Shown one piece after another: positions 28,358 through 39,298 of a stretch of 64,000 nucleotides of DNA. The position numbers were made by a program, and so were the translations under genes. Position 1 is the stretch's first letter. Each line of letters opens with the position of its first letter. The stretch is taken from contig NZ_CP014945.1 of NCBI RefSeq assembly GCF_001606025.1, positions 434,001 to 498,000 on the forward strand. Reading direction: 5' to 3'. Source of the stretch: Psychrobacter alimentarius (GTDB lineage: Bacteria > Pseudomonadota > Gammaproteobacteria > Pseudomonadales > Moraxellaceae). The notes under the pieces were generated by a model. The model ran no database searches and was not told where the DNA came from. It worked only from the letters and a program-made list of their open reading frames with translations.

Positions 28358-28386
28358 AAAAGCGTCTATTTATAGGCGCTTTTTTG
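28358..28386 (+). terminator. Intrinsic terminator of the gltIJKL operon
   Basis: AAAGCGTCTA pairs with TAGGCGCTTT (one G-T pair) and is followed by a T-run. Confidence 0.8.
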
Positions 28387-28509
28387 TGTGATTGACTATT
28401 TGCAATTAGTACCTCTCACTGTTGAGGTGAGTGCATGTCTGTTTACTGGTACAATGGCTGCCATGATTTTTGATAATTAAAATAATCCCTTATTGATACT
28501 GGAGCTACT

Positions 28510-29748
28510 ATGAACGCAGAAACCCTATCGGTAACATCATCAGACAATGGTGTCGTCATTATCGGAGCAGGCTTGGCAGGTTGGCATGTCATCGACGCCA
28601 TTCGTGCAAAAGATAAAGATATTCCAATCACGTTGGTCACGACTGATAGTGGTGATCGTTATCATAAACCCATGCTTACGATGGCAATTAGCCAAAACAA
28701 ACGCGCCTCAGACTTGGTACGGGCGACTGGCACTGATGCGGCAGAGGCGGCGCAAGTCACATTACTGGCCAATACTCATGTTGTCGATATTGATCCTGTG
28801 GCGCAAACCATACAGCTTGATACGACCGATTCGACAGGCGCACCGACCTCTCTTGGCTATGATAAAATGGTGCTGGCAATGGGTGCCCATCCCATTTTCC
28901 CAAAAAGCTTACCAGAGGATTTGGTCTGGCACGTCAACCATATTGAGCGCTTTGGGCAGCTGCAAGAAAAGCTTGCGACTGGTAGTCAGCATGTGGCCAT
29001 TGTGGGCGCTGGCATGGTCGGTACTGAGATTGCCGAAGACTTACTCAAGGCAGGTCATCAGGTAACCTTGATTGACCTAAATGACGCGCCACTCTCGCAA
29101 ATGCTTCCAGCAAAAGCGACGGCTCGTATCGCCAAAGCGGTGCAATCACAGGGCATTAACTTTTTGGGTGGTTATCAAGTGTCTGGCGTTCGTCGTATTA
29201 ATGATGGCGATGAGGCTCATGAGAGTATCGGTAAGCTACAAGTCAGCTATGAGCCGATAGCCTCATCTTCTGACAGTCATTCTGGATCAGACTCTCAGAC
29301 AGTGACGGTTGACCATGTGATTGCCAGTACTGGTTTGACCGTTGATGATAAATTACCAACCGCTGCAGGCGTTGAGTTCGATCGCCGTACCGGTATTGTG
29401 GTTGACGCGCCCACATTACGTACCCATGCCGACAATATTTATGCCATTGGCGATTGCATGTCGATCAATGGGGTTGCTTGTCGCTACGTCGCACCATTGC
29501 GTGCGCAGGCGGCGACTATTGCTGATGATATCTTAGGTCTAGATCATAATGGCTATGATCATAAACCACCCATGATACGCCTAAAAAACAAGGCCATCTC
29601 TGTCATGGCAACGGGTGTACCGCAGGCGAATGGCAATTGGCAAGTTAAGAGCGAAAGCGATGATGAGCTAGTCATGGAATTGTTTGACGATAATAATGAG
29701 GTTAGCGCCACCGTGACTATCAAAGCACCAGCAACACCCAGCGCGTAA
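28510..29748 (+). CDS. rubB: Rubredoxin-NAD(+) reductase-like FAD enzyme
   Basis: The 412-residue flavoprotein has two Rossmann signatures, VVIIGAGLAGWH (FAD, about 16-27) and VAIVGAGMVGTEIAEDL (NAD, about 155-171), and the FAD-contacting IYAIGDCMS (about 309-317). The YHKPMLTMAISQNK block near residue 54 and overall order resemble RubB of Acinetobacter, which passes electrons from NADH to rubredoxin for alkane hydroxylation. No rubredoxin or alkane monooxygenase gene is adjacent, so the acceptor is open. It is alone, with a terminator at 29818. Confidence 0.85.
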   Translation: MNAETLSVTSSDNGVVIIGAGLAGWHVIDAIRAKDKDIPITLVTTDSGDRYHKPMLTMAISQNKRASDLVRATGTDAAEAAQVTLLANTHVVDIDPVAQTIQLDTTDSTGAPTSLGYDKMVLAMGAHPIFPKSLPEDLVWHVNHIERFGQLQEKLATGSQHVAIVGAGMVGTEIAEDLLKAGHQVTLIDLNDAPLSQMLPAKATARIAKAVQSQGINFLGGYQVSGVRRINDGDEAHESIGKLQVSYEPIASSSDSHSGSDSQTVTVDHVIASTGLTVDDKLPTAAGVEFDRRTGIVVDAPTLRTHADNIYAIGDCMSINGVACRYVAPLRAQAATIADDILGLDHNGYDHKPPMIRLKNKAISVMATGVPQANGNWQVKSESDDELVMELFDDNNEVSATVTIKAPATPSA

Positions 29749-29817
29749 AGGCATTCATCATATCCAAAAGCATGAAGTTCAATGAGACAGCTATTTGATC
29801 GTTGTCTCTCACGACTA

Positions 29818-29852
29818 AGCCAGTCATACTGAAATAGTATGGCTGGCTTTTT
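29818..29852 (+). terminator. Intrinsic terminator after rubB
   Basis: AGCCAGTCATACT pairs with AGTATGGCTGGCT (one G-T pair) and is followed by six T. Confidence 0.85.
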
Positions 29853-29943
29853 TGTGTCAAATATTCGTCATGTTTTTATGGTATCTTTAATAAACGCTAT
29901 AATTTAACATCTCAATTAAATGATACATTTTGTATTGATATTA

Positions 29944-29973
29944 TTGACAGTCTTTCGTTTATGGCGGTATAGT
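29944..29973 (+). promoter_or_regulatory. Likely promoter of the leucine/isovalerate degradation cluster
   Basis: TTGACA (29944-29949) and TATAGT (29968-29973) are 18 bases apart, and the ATG of the acyl-CoA synthetase gene lies about 90 bases downstream. The slightly long spacer would be compatible with an activator, but no regulator gene is present in the cluster. Confidence 0.55.
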
Positions 29974-30062
29974 AATTGACGTTATGTAAGAGCTGTTCAA
30001 GGAAGAGTGGTTTATTTTAAGCTATTGATAAGTACCATAAAAGTAAAACGAAAGGACTCGTT

Positions 30063-31820
30063 ATGACTCAAACCCCTGATTTTGAAAACATCCTCAATAC
30101 TATCCCTAGTATTAATATGGGCGCGCGCTCAGCCAATGCCCCGCTTACTCAAAGTTATGATAAAGGCCCTGATGTACCGCTGATTGAAGCGACCATCGGC
30201 GACTTTTTTGACGCCATTGTCTTTAAATATCCTGAGCGTGAAGCACTGGTATCGTGCCACCAAAATATCCGTTGGACCTATCGAGAGCTACAACAAAAAG
30301 TCAATCAATTGGCCAGTAGTATGATTGAGATGGGACTTGAGATTGGCGATCGCATCGGTATTTGGTCACATAACAATGCTGAATGGCTATTGATGCAACT
30401 TGCGACTGCCAAAGTCGGCGTTATCCTCGTCAACATCAATCCTGCCTATCGTACCTTTGAGTTGCAATACGCGCTGAATAAACTGGGCTGTTCGGCGCTT
30501 GTGCTCATGCGCCATTTCAAAAGCAGTGATTATGCCAGCTTGATTCGAGAGCTGTGCCCTGAGATTTATCATAAAGATTATACGCAGCTTGATTTGGTTG
30601 AGATTCCAACGATTGAGCGCATTATTTGGATTGATGAGCCAGACAGCGACGAAGAATTTGGCTTTATGCAAAAGTTCTCGGCGTGGATGCGTGAAGGTGA
30701 TGCCAACGATCCAAGAGTGGCGGCGCGTCAAGCACAGCTTAAAAACACTGACGCTATTAATGTACAGTTCACCAGTGGGACGACAGGTACGCCAAAAGGG
30801 GCAACGCTCAGCCATCGCAATATCTTAAATAACGGTTATTTTATCGGTGAGGCTATGAATCTCACTGAAGAAGACAGACTCTGCATCCCCGTTCCTTTAT
30901 ATCATTGTTTTGGTATGGTACTTGGTAATCTCGCCATTCTCACACATGGTGGCTGCATCGTTTATCCAAACGACGGTTTTGAGCCGTTATCTGTCTTGCA
31001 AGCAGTCGAAAACGAAAAATGCACGGGCTTGCATGGTGTGCCAACGATGTTTATTGCCGAACTTGATCATCCTGAATTTGATAATTTTGATTTATCGACC
31101 TTGCGCACAGGCATCATGGCAGGTTCTAGCTGTCCGATTGAAGTCATGCGCCGCGTCATCGATAAGATGCACATGAGCGAGGTGACGATCGCTTATGGCA
31201 TGACCGAGACCAGTCCAGTGTCTTGTCAGACTAACGAACACACGCCACTTGAGAAGCAAGTATCGACTGTTGGATTGGTGCAGCCAGCGCTTGAGGTAAA
31301 AGTCGTCGATACCGAGACAGGTGAAATAGTACCGCTTGGCGAGACAGGCGAGCTACTCACCCGAGGGTATTCGGTGATGAAGGGCTATTGGGGCAGTCGT
31401 TTTAAGACGCGCGAAGCCATTAAAGATGGCTGGATGCTGACAGGGGATTTGGCAACGATGGACGAAGAGGGTTATGTCAAAATCGTTGGTCGTAGCAAAG
31501 ACATGGTCATTCGCGGCGGAGAAAATATCTATCCAGTAGAAATTGAAAACTATCTATACCGTCATCCCAAAATTCGTGACGTACAAATCGTTGGCGTACC
31601 GGACAAGCGTTATGGCGAAGTATTGGCGGCATGGATTATTGCAAAAGAGCCGGACAGTCTGACCGAAGAAGAAGTGCGTCAATTCTGTCGTGAGCACATT
31701 GCCCATTATAAAGTGCCTACCTACTATCGATTCGTGACGGAATATCCCATGACCATCACGGGCAAGATTCAGAAATATAAAATCATTGAGCAAATGAAAG
31801 AAGAGTTGGGGTTGTCATAA
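30063..31820 (+). CDS. AMP-forming acyl-CoA synthetase
   Basis: The 585-residue enzyme activates a carboxylic acid to its acyl-CoA with ATP. The AMP-binding P-loop is [16 protein letters not shown] (about 236-251), [13 protein letters not shown] lies near 378-390, [31 protein letters not shown] carries the hinge aspartate and adenine contacts (about 462-492), and the catalytic lysine is in ITGKIQKYK near the C-terminus. It heads the liu cluster, 126 bases before liuB, so the substrate is likely isovalerate or a related medium or branched acid. This inference is from context. Confidence 0.9.
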   Translation: MTQTPDFENILNTIPSINMGARSANAPLTQSYDKGPDVPLIEATIGDFFDAIVFKYPEREALVSCHQNIRWTYRELQQKVNQLASSMIEMGLEIGDRIGIWSHNNAEWLLMQLATAKVGVILVNINPAYRTFELQYALNKLGCSALVLMRHFKSSDYASLIRELCPEIYHKDYTQLDLVEIPTIERIIWIDEPDSDEEFGFMQKFSAWMREGDANDPRVAARQAQLKNTDAINVQFTSGTTGTPKGATLSHRNILNNGYFIGEAMNLTEEDRLCIPVPLYHCFGMVLGNLAILTHGGCIVYPNDGFEPLSVLQAVENEKCTGLHGVPTMFIAELDHPEFDNFDLSTLRTGIMAGSSCPIEVMRRVIDKMHMSEVTIAYGMTETSPVSCQTNEHTPLEKQVSTVGLVQPALEVKVVDTETGEIVPLGETGELLTRGYSVMKGYWGSRFKTREAIKDGWMLTGDLATMDEEGYVKIVGRSKDMVIRGGENIYPVEIENYLYRHPKIRDVQIVGVPDKRYGEVLAAWIIAKEPDSLTEEEVRQFCREHIAHYKVPTYYRFVTEYPMTITGKIQKYKIIEQMKEELGLS

Positions 31821-31946
31821 GCTTACGCTTACTTATCAACGCTAAAATACCAAAGATGAACTATGTGAGTAATACTTAAAAAATAGCAGTTGGCGTCATT
31901 CATACAAAAAGCCACTCGCATTTACGTATTAAAGAAAAGGGATATC

Positions 31947-33557
31947 ATGAGCACTATTATCACCAGTAAACTGAGTCCAAATGCTACTGAATTTCAGCAA
32001 AACAGTGCCGCCATGCAAGCGATCGTTGACGACTTATATGTGCACCTGCGCAAAGTTGCTCAGGGCGGATCAGCGCGTGCACGCGCCAAACATTTAGCAA
32101 GAGGCAAGCTCTTACCTCGCGAGCGTGTCGAGCGTCTGCTTGACGTCGGTACGCCGTTTTTGGAGGTTGCGCCAATGGCAGCGCACGACATGTATGGTGA
32201 AGATATCCCAGCGGCAGGCGTCATTGCCGGTATTGGCCGTATCAATGGCGTCGAGTGTATGATCGTCTGTAATGATGCCACCGTAAAAGGCGGCACTTAT
32301 TACCCAATGACCGTCAAAAAGCATCTACGCGCGCAAGAAATCGCGCAAGAAAATCATTTGCCTTGTGTGTATTTGGTTGATTCGGGCGGTGCCAATTTGC
32401 CCAACCAAGATGATGTGTTCCCTGATAAGGAACATTTTGGCCGTATTTTTTTTAATCAAGCCAATATGAGCGCCGCAGGTATTCCACAGATTGCGGTGGT
32501 TATGGGTAGCTGTACGGCTGGCGGGGCGTATGTGCCAGCGATGAGTGATGAGTCCATTATTGTCAAAGACCAAGGAACTATCTTTTTGGGCGGGCCGCCA
32601 CTGGTCAAAGCTGCCACAGGTGAAGAGGTTACAGCAGAAGATCTAGGCGGCGGTGATGTCCATACTCGTCTGTCGGGCGTGGTCGATCATTTGGCACAAA
32701 ACGATACGCATGCCTTATCGATTGCTCGTAATATTGTTAGCCACTTGAATCGTCCTGCCAAAAACATACCGAATCAAATCACACCACGTCCACCGCGTTT
32801 TGATGCCAAAGAGCTGTACGGTATCATTCCCACAGACAAGCGCAAGCCATTTGATATCAGAGAAATCATCGCCCGTATTGTTGATGATAGCGCTTTTGAT
32901 GAATTCAAAGCACGCTTTGGGACAACCTTAGTCTGTGGCTTTGCCCATATTGAAGGTATGCCAGTCGGCATTATTGCCAACAACGGCATCTTATTCAGTG
33001 AGTCTGCCCAAAAGGGCACGCACTTTATTGAGCTGTGTTGCAAACGCAAAATTCCTTTAATCTTTTTACAAAATATCACAGGCTTTATGGTCGGTCGCAA
33101 ATACGAAAACGAAGGCATTGCGCGTCATGGTGCCAAAATGGTCATGGCAGTTGCCAACGCCAAAGTGCCAAAATTCACCGTTATCGTCGGTGGCTCGTTT
33201 GGGGCTGGCAACTATGGTATGTGTGGTCGTGCTTATAGTCCGCGTTTCTTATGGATGTGGCCAAATGCTCGTATCTCTGTGATGGGCGGCGAGCAAGCAG
33301 CGTCGGTGTTGGCAACGGTCAAACGTGATAACTTCGATCGTAAAGGCGAGGCATGGAGTGACGAGGACGAAGCTGCCTTTAAAGCGCCGATTCGTGAGAT
33401 GTATGAAAAACAAGGTCATCCCTATTATGCCACCGCGCGTCTTTGGGATGACGGCGTGATTGACCCTGCTGACACCCGTCATGTACTGGCGTTAGGACTA
33501 AGCGCGGCGTATAACGCCCCGATAGAAGAGACGACTTTTGGTGTTTTTAGAATGTAG
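31947..33557 (+). CDS. liuB: Methylcrotonyl-CoA carboxylase, carboxyltransferase (beta) subunit
   Basis: The 536-residue subunit transfers carboxyl from biotin to 3-methylcrotonyl-CoA in leucine breakdown. [15 protein letters not shown] (about 53-67), [19 protein letters not shown] (about 138-156), [17 protein letters not shown] and the C-terminal [19 protein letters not shown] with [19 protein letters not shown] identify it as MCC beta. The ATG at 31947 with AAAGGGA before it is chosen over an upstream frame extension at 31890. The partner alpha subunit is liuD two genes on. Confidence 0.95.
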   Translation: MSTIITSKLSPNATEFQQNSAAMQAIVDDLYVHLRKVAQGGSARARAKHLARGKLLPRERVERLLDVGTPFLEVAPMAAHDMYGEDIPAAGVIAGIGRINGVECMIVCNDATVKGGTYYPMTVKKHLRAQEIAQENHLPCVYLVDSGGANLPNQDDVFPDKEHFGRIFFNQANMSAAGIPQIAVVMGSCTAGGAYVPAMSDESIIVKDQGTIFLGGPPLVKAATGEEVTAEDLGGGDVHTRLSGVVDHLAQNDTHALSIARNIVSHLNRPAKNIPNQITPRPPRFDAKELYGIIPTDKRKPFDIREIIARIVDDSAFDEFKARFGTTLVCGFAHIEGMPVGIIANNGILFSESAQKGTHFIELCCKRKIPLIFLQNITGFMVGRKYENEGIARHGAKMVMAVANAKVPKFTVIVGGSFGAGNYGMCGRAYSPRFLWMWPNARISVMGGEQAASVLATVKRDNFDRKGEAWSDEDEAAFKAPIREMYEKQGHPYYATARLWDDGVIDPADTRHVLALGLSAAYNAPIEETTFGVFRM

Positions 33558-33739
33558 CTGTGTAAAGGCTTGCTTAAAAATCATGATGGGCAATGTCAGT
33601 GATTAAGCTTATCCGTCATCAAGAAGTCAAAATTTACGCTTATAGTGGCGTGTGGTCGACAGATAGGGCTGAGCAACAGAATCCCTTAGCCCTAGGATTT
33701 TATCAAAATACAATAACAGCGTAAAAAAAAGAGAGAGTT

Positions 33740-34549
33740 ATGCAAAAAGAGACAAATAATTATAAAAGTTTACTAGTTACTATCGAGCAGCACGTGGCTA
33801 CTGTGACGTTAAATCGTCCTGAAATACGTAACGCCTTTAATGATGACATGATTAGCGAGTTGACTGAGGTGTTTACTCATTTGGGTGCTAATGATGAGGT
33901 GCGAGTCATTGTATTAGCGGCGGCTGGCAAGGTGTTTTGTGCGGGTGCCGACCTTAATTGGATGCGGGCGATGGCAGATTATAGCCATGAAGAGAACTTA
34001 GCAGATGCGGACAAATTGGCGCAAATGCTCAAGACCATTTATCAGTGTCCTAAACCTACGATTGCAGCCATTCAAGGTGATGTTTATGCCGGTGGCATGG
34101 GCTTGGTCGCCGTCTGTGATATCGCCATCGCGGTTAAGATTGCCAATTTTTGTCTCAGTGAAGTGCGTTTGGGACTCGCGCCTGCCACCATCAGCCCTTA
34201 TGTTATCAGAGCGATGGGCGCTAGAGCCGCTCAGCGTTATTTCCTAAGTGCCGAAGTATTCGATGCCAAAAAAGCGCGTCAGCTTGGTTTTATCCATGAG
34301 CGTGTGAGTGAAGAATGGCTAAAAGATGAAGTGGCGACGCTGTGTGCCAAAATAGTCAAAAACAGCCCCGATGCGGTCAAAACCTGCAAAAACCTATTGC
34401 ATGACATAGCAGGCGCCCCTATCACGGATGACTTGATTGCGGATACTGTCAAAGGAATTGCTGATATCCGCGCATCAACACAAGGTAAGGAAGGCGTACA
34501 AGCGTTTTTGCAAAAGCGTAAGCCTGATTGGCTGACAGTACCTGAATAA
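33740..34549 (+). CDS. liuC: Methylglutaconyl-CoA hydratase (enoyl-CoA hydratase family)
   Basis: The 269-residue crotonase-family enzyme hydrates 3-methylglutaconyl-CoA to HMG-CoA. VTLNRPEIRNAFNDDMI (about 18-34), the oxyanion loop AAAGKVFCAGADLNWM (about 60-75) and GDVYAGGMGLVAVCDIAIA (about 115-133) are present, and FCLSEVRLGLAPATISPYV carries the second catalytic region. GAGAGAG precedes the ATG. Placement between liuB and liuD, as in liu operons of other bacteria, fixes the role better than the fold does. Confidence 0.92.
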   Translation: MQKETNNYKSLLVTIEQHVATVTLNRPEIRNAFNDDMISELTEVFTHLGANDEVRVIVLAAAGKVFCAGADLNWMRAMADYSHEENLADADKLAQMLKTIYQCPKPTIAAIQGDVYAGGMGLVAVCDIAIAVKIANFCLSEVRLGLAPATISPYVIRAMGARAAQRYFLSAEVFDAKKARQLGFIHERVSEEWLKDEVATLCAKIVKNSPDAVKTCKNLLHDIAGAPITDDLIADTVKGIADIRASTQGKEGVQAFLQKRKPDWLTVPE

Positions 34550-34648
34550 CAAACTGGACAACAAAAAGTTTAAAACAGATAGATGTGACCATGCGCCGCT
34601 ACGCTTAGTACCTATAATCAATAAAAATGACAAGACACAGGGATCGTT

Positions 34649-36784
34649 ATGTTTTCTAAAATTCTAATCGCCAATCGTGGTGAAATTGCTTGCCGAGTGG
34701 CTGCCACTGCCAAACGTCTGGGTATTCAAACCGTCGCTGTTTATTCTGATGCGGACCGTACAGCCAAGCACGTGGCGGTGTGTGATGAAGCGGTTTATCT
34801 AGGCGGTTCAGCACCCAAAGACAGCTATCTTAAAGGCGATGCCATCATTGCGATTGCTAAGGAAACGGGCGCTGAGGCCATTCATCCTGGTTATGGATTT
34901 TTAAGCGAAAATGCCGACTTTGCTCAAGCTTGCCAAAATGCTGGCTTGGTCTTTATCGGGCCATCTGCCGATGCCATCCGTGCGATGGGCGGTAAATCTG
35001 AATCCAAGCGTTTGATGGAAGCTGCTGGTGTGCCTTTGATACCGGGCTATCATGGTGATAATCAAGATGCCACGTTTTTGCGAGCGCAAGCGGACAGTAT
35101 TGGTTATCCTGTCTTGATTAAAGCAAGCGCTGGTGGCGGCGGTAAAGGCATGCGCATCGTTGAGCAAAGCCATGATTTTATTGATTTGCTAGATTCTTGT
35201 CGCCGTGAAGCCATTACCAGCTTTGGTAATGATCAAGTATTGATCGAAAAGTATGCCCTAAAACCACGTCATATCGAAATCCAAGTGTTTGGTGATACGC
35301 ATGGCAATTATGTGCATCTGTTTGAGCGTGATTGCTCCGTGCAGCGTCGCCATCAAAAAGTGCTAGAAGAAGCGCCAGCCCCTGGGGTTGATGCGGCAAT
35401 GCGTGAAGCGATGGGGACAGCGGCAATTGAAGCGGCACGTGCGGTTGACTATGTGGGCGCAGGCACGGTTGAATTCATTGTTGAGCAGCGCGCGGGTGCT
35501 ATGAATTTTTACTTTATGGAGATGAATACGCGCTTGCAAGTGGAGCATCCTGTCAGCGAAGCCATTACGGGGGTCGATTTGGTTGAGTGGCAATTATTGG
35601 TCGCATCAGGTCAGCCTTTACCCAAAAAACAAGACGAGCTGGCGATCAACGGTCATGCGATTGAAGCACGTATTTGCGCTGAAAACCCTGACAATAACTT
35701 TTTGCCAGCGACGGGTACCTTGTTTACGTATCAAAAACCTGATCACAGCACCTTTGCCTTTAATAAAAGCGGCGCTGACGTGCGTATCGATGATGGGGTA
35801 CGCGAGGGTGATGTTATCAGTCCGTTCTACGACTCTATGATTGCCAAGCTGATTGTTCATGCACCCACACGTGCGCAAGCGCTGGCTAAGCTTGATCGCG
35901 CATTGGCGCAGACGCGTATCGTTGGCCTGCCAAACAACGTGGCATTTTTACGCCATATTTTAAATACTGATTCGTTCAGCAAAGCCAATCTGGATACCGC
36001 ACTGATTGAGCGTGAGCAGGATAAGCTTTTTAACCAGCATCCTATAAGTTTATCGACGTTGGTGGTGACGGCGATTGCGCAGCAGCTTGCCAGTGAAGCT
36101 GCAATGCAAAAGACAAACAACGATCCATTTAGTAAAGCGACAGGCTTTCGTGCTTATAGCGATTATAGCCGCTCATTTAGCCTAATCTACGATGAACAGT
36201 CATACCTTGCTCGTATCAGCAACTGGCATAATGCGGACTGCGCAGATAGCAAAAAAGGCACAAAAGCGCTCAGTAGTTTCGATCTTACCATTGAGAAAAC
36301 CAATATCGACAGCAATATAGATACTCAAACCATAAGTACAGGGGTGTCAGAAAACCCTATCTACAAAGGGCAAGTGAGCTATGACAGTCATGATGTTCAC
36401 ACTCATACCTTGTGGTTAGAGGGTGCTCGTATCAGTGCGCAGAGCTGGGTGAATAATGAGACGGTCTATGTATTTACAGATGGTGGCCGTGATGAGATCA
36501 CACTGATTGATATCATGGCGCATGTGGGTGAGGAGACGGCAGCCGTTGGCAGCTTAAAATCACCGATGCCGGGACAAGTGGTGGCTTTTAAAGTCGCGGT
36601 TGGAGATGCGGTTAAAAAAGGCGAACCGCTTGCCGTCATCGAAGCCATGAAAATCGAACATACAATCACTGCACCGACAGATGGCGTGGTGGCAGAGCTG
36701 TTATTTGTAGCGGGCGATTTGGTCGCCGATGGTGATGAGTTGTTGCGCATCGACAGTGGTAGTGATAGTAGCGACAGTCAGTAA
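34649..36784 (+). CDS. liuD: Methylcrotonyl-CoA carboxylase, biotin-carrying (alpha) subunit
   Basis: The 711-residue subunit joins biotin carboxylase and biotin carrier domains. The N-terminal FSKILIANRGEIACRV, ATP-grasp KASAGGGGKGMRIV (about 157-170), MEMNTRLQVEHPVSEAITG (about 290-308) and the BT region are followed by the biotinyl domain with GSLKSPMPGQVVAF and EAMKIEHTI. The biotinylated lysine is about residue 667; the usual AMKM is AMKI here. BirA, which would biotinylate it, is encoded at 40649. A 13-base gap leads to liuE. Confidence 0.95.
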   Translation: MFSKILIANRGEIACRVAATAKRLGIQTVAVYSDADRTAKHVAVCDEAVYLGGSAPKDSYLKGDAIIAIAKETGAEAIHPGYGFLSENADFAQACQNAGLVFIGPSADAIRAMGGKSESKRLMEAAGVPLIPGYHGDNQDATFLRAQADSIGYPVLIKASAGGGGKGMRIVEQSHDFIDLLDSCRREAITSFGNDQVLIEKYALKPRHIEIQVFGDTHGNYVHLFERDCSVQRRHQKVLEEAPAPGVDAAMREAMGTAAIEAARAVDYVGAGTVEFIVEQRAGAMNFYFMEMNTRLQVEHPVSEAITGVDLVEWQLLVASGQPLPKKQDELAINGHAIEARICAENPDNNFLPATGTLFTYQKPDHSTFAFNKSGADVRIDDGVREGDVISPFYDSMIAKLIVHAPTRAQALAKLDRALAQTRIVGLPNNVAFLRHILNTDSFSKANLDTALIEREQDKLFNQHPISLSTLVVTAIAQQLASEAAMQKTNNDPFSKATGFRAYSDYSRSFSLIYDEQSYLARISNWHNADCADSKKGTKALSSFDLTIEKTNIDSNIDTQTISTGVSENPIYKGQVSYDSHDVHTHTLWLEGARISAQSWVNNETVYVFTDGGRDEITLIDIMAHVGEETAAVGSLKSPMPGQVVAFKVAVGDAVKKGEPLAVIEAMKIEHTITAPTDGVVAELLFVAGDLVADGDELLRIDSGSDSSDSQ

Positions 36785-36797
36785 AAAGGATGAAAAA

Positions 36798-37718
36798 ATG
36801 AATATCTCGTACCCAGATCATGTTTCAATCGTCGATGTCAGCCCACGTGATGGCTTACAAAACGAATCCATGATCGTACCGACAGCCGTCAAACAAGCAT
36901 TGATTACTGACTTAATTGACGCTGGTATCAAAAAGCTTGAAGCGACCAGTTTTGTGTCGCCAAAGTGGGTGCCACAAATGGGCGACAATGGCGCGCTGTT
37001 AGAAGCGCTGGCGCCTAGCAGACAGTCAGATATATGTTATTCAGTACTGGTGCCTAACATGCGCGGTTTTGACAATGCCATCGTACATCGTCCTGATGAA
37101 ATCGTTATTTTTGGCTCCGCCAGTGAAACCTTTAGCCAAAAAAACATCAACTGTAGTATCGATGAAAGCATTGAACGTTTTGCGCCCGTTGCTGCGGCGG
37201 CAAAAGCTCAAGGTATCAAAGTACGCGGCGTCATCTCTTGTACGGTCGGTTGTCCTTATGAAGGCGAGATTGATCCGAGCCAAGTGGCGTATGTGACTAA
37301 ACGCTTAGTGGAGATTGGTTCAGAGCAAATCGGTATTGCTGATACGATTGGTGTTGGTACACCGCTCAAGGTGCAGCGAGTGTTACAAGCAGCGTTAGAG
37401 TATGCTGATATTGCGATGTTGTCTGGGCACTTTCATGATACTTACGGTCAGGCACTCAGTAATACCTTAGCAGCGTTACAAATGGGCGTCAGTGAGTTTG
37501 ATACCTCCGTCGCTGGACTGGGCGGCTGTCCATATGCCAAAGGTGCCACAGGTAACGTTGCGACCGAAGATGTGGTGTATATGCTGCATGGTATGGGTAT
37601 CAGTACGGGAATTGATTTGGAAAAATTGGTGATCGCGGGCGAGCGTATCAGTGCGTTCTTAGGTCGCGCCAATGGCTCAAACGTCGCCCATGCTTTAATC
37701 AATAAGCGTCAGTCTTAG
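36798..37718 (+). CDS. liuE: Hydroxymethylglutaryl-CoA lyase
   Basis: The 306-residue TIM-barrel enzyme splits HMG-CoA to acetoacetate and acetyl-CoA, ending leucine degradation. VSIVDVSPRDGLQNES (about 8-23) carries the metal/base residues, GHFHDTYGQALSN the metal-binding His pair, and VAGLGGCPYAKGATGNVATED the active-site Cys loop. The ATG at 36798 with AAGGA about eight bases upstream is used; the frame runs further upstream into liuD but lacks coding sense there. liuA follows after repeat element 3. Confidence 0.95.
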   Translation: MNISYPDHVSIVDVSPRDGLQNESMIVPTAVKQALITDLIDAGIKKLEATSFVSPKWVPQMGDNGALLEALAPSRQSDICYSVLVPNMRGFDNAIVHRPDEIVIFGSASETFSQKNINCSIDESIERFAPVAAAAKAQGIKVRGVISCTVGCPYEGEIDPSQVAYVTKRLVEIGSEQIGIADTIGVGTPLKVQRVLQAALEYADIAMLSGHFHDTYGQALSNTLAALQMGVSEFDTSVAGLGGCPYAKGATGNVATEDVVYMLHGMGISTGIDLEKLVIAGERISAFLGRANGSNVAHALINKRQS

Positions 37719-37741
37719 CAAATAAGTGACACTAAATAAAA

Positions 37742-37852
37742 GGCAAACGCTATCATTTTTTTGGTAGCTGGGATGAATTCTTCTCGCTTGCTGAGCCGTT
37801 GCAGACAGAGGCGTCGAAAAATTCATCCCAGCCTTACTAATAACGTTTGCTT
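37742..37852 (+). repeat. Dispersed palindromic element, copy 3 (forward)
   Basis: Inner arms GCTGGGATGAATT (37767-37779) and AATTCATCCCAGC (37820-37832) are perfectly complementary. Outer arms GCAAACGCTAT and ATAACGTTTGC add a second stem. The core reads CTCGCTTGCTGAG...GCAGACAGAGGCG. It lies inside the liu cluster, between liuE and liuA. Confidence 0.85.
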
Positions 37853-37926
37853 GAAATAGATGCAATTTTCATCTTGAACAGAATCAACTTTATCAAAAAT
37901 AAAATATCAAAAAACAAGGAATGGTT

Positions 37927-39114
37927 ATGAGTTTACCCGGATTGAATTTTCAGCTTGGCGAAGATATTGATGCATTACGTGACGTCGTCCAGCAGTTTGC
38001 CGCCAATGAAATTGCGCCGCGTGCCAGTGAGATTGATAGTAGTGATGAGTTTCCAATGGATCTGTGGCAAAAAATGGGCGATTTAGGTCTACATGGCATC
38101 ACCGTTCCTGAAGAGTATGGCGGCTCTAATATGGGTTATGTCGCCCACATGGTAGCAATGGAAGAAATCAGCCGTGCGTCCGCCTCTGTCGCCTTAAGCT
38201 ATGGCGCGCATTCTAACTTGTGTATCAATCAGATCAAACGTAATGGCTCTGAGTCACAAAAACAAAAATATTTACCAAAGCTCATCAGTGGTGAGTTCAT
38301 CGGGGCGCTGGCGATGAGTGAAACGGGCGCAGGCTCCGATGTCGTCAGTATGAAGCTCAAAGCCGAAGAAAAAGACGGCAGCTACATATTGAACGGCAGC
38401 AAAATGTGGATCACCAACGGCCCTGATGCCGATGTGATGGTGGTCTATGCCAAGACCAATCCTGAGCTTGGTGCCAAAGGCATGACCGCTTTAATCGTCG
38501 AAAAAGGCATGGAAGGCTTTGGTACCGCGCAAAAGCTAGACAAGCTCGGCATGCGCGGTAGCCATACAGGTGAGATGACCTTTAACAACGTTGAAGTCCC
38601 AAGTGAAAACGTTTTGGGTGGGCTCAATGAAGGCGTCAAGGTACTCATGAGCGGGCTAGATTATGAGCGTGCCGTATTGGCCGCAGGTCCTATCGGCATC
38701 ATGCAAGCGGTGATGGATAATGTCGTTCCTTATATCCACGACCGTAAGCAATTTGGTCAAGCGATTGGAGAGTTCCAACTTATCCAAGGCAAAGTCGCTG
38801 ACATGTATACCATCCTGCAAGCAGGTCGCAGCTTCTTATATACGGTAGGTAAAAACCTTGATATGCTGGATGCGCGTGGTGCTGGTCACAGTCGAGAAGT
38901 GCGCAAAGATTGTGCTAGCGTGATCTTATGGTGCGCCGAAAAAGCCACATGGATGGCGGGCGAGGGCATTCAGATATTTGGCGGTAATGGCTATACCAAC
39001 GAGTATCCGCTTGGACGTTTTTGGCGTGATGCCAAGCTGTACGAGATTGGCGCGGGTACCAGCGAAATTCGCCGTATGCTGGTCGGTCGTGAGCTGTTTA
39101 ATGAGACCAAGTAG
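37927..39114 (+). CDS. liuA: Isovaleryl-CoA dehydrogenase
   Basis: The 395-residue FAD acyl-CoA dehydrogenase oxidises isovaleryl-CoA to 3-methylcrotonyl-CoA, the first dedicated step after branched-chain keto-acid dehydrogenase. [21 protein letters not shown] (around 120-140) is the FAD/substrate motif. The Glu in [19 protein letters not shown] matches the catalytic base of isovaleryl-CoA dehydrogenases, and [21 protein letters not shown] plus [14 protein letters not shown] close the protein. The second ATG (37927) sits six bases after AAGGA and is preferred to 37921. Unlike the usual liuRABCDE order, it is last and no regulator is present. Confidence 0.95.
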   Translation: MSLPGLNFQLGEDIDALRDVVQQFAANEIAPRASEIDSSDEFPMDLWQKMGDLGLHGITVPEEYGGSNMGYVAHMVAMEEISRASASVALSYGAHSNLCINQIKRNGSESQKQKYLPKLISGEFIGALAMSETGAGSDVVSMKLKAEEKDGSYILNGSKMWITNGPDADVMVVYAKTNPELGAKGMTALIVEKGMEGFGTAQKLDKLGMRGSHTGEMTFNNVEVPSENVLGGLNEGVKVLMSGLDYERAVLAAGPIGIMQAVMDNVVPYIHDRKQFGQAIGEFQLIQGKVADMYTILQAGRSFLYTVGKNLDMLDARGAGHSREVRKDCASVILWCAEKATWMAGEGIQIFGGNGYTNEYPLGRFWRDAKLYEIGAGTSEIRRMLVGRELFNETK

Positions 39115-39298
39115 TATAAAGATATAAGATTCTAATAGGTGACTTTCTAAATTTGGCTAACCATACTACTTTAAGGTAATGGCTGGTTAATAATAAACAA
39201 TTGTGCTAAGGTGCGGTTTTATTTTTTGATTAACAATAATCGATTAATAAAACTGCCTCTTAGCCTTTTTTATCTGCCATGTTTATAAGACACTGCTT

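Noticed and set aside
36729..36797. liuE starting inside liuD
   Set aside because: The 23 added residues have no family support, and a proper ribosome binding site precedes the ATG at 36798.
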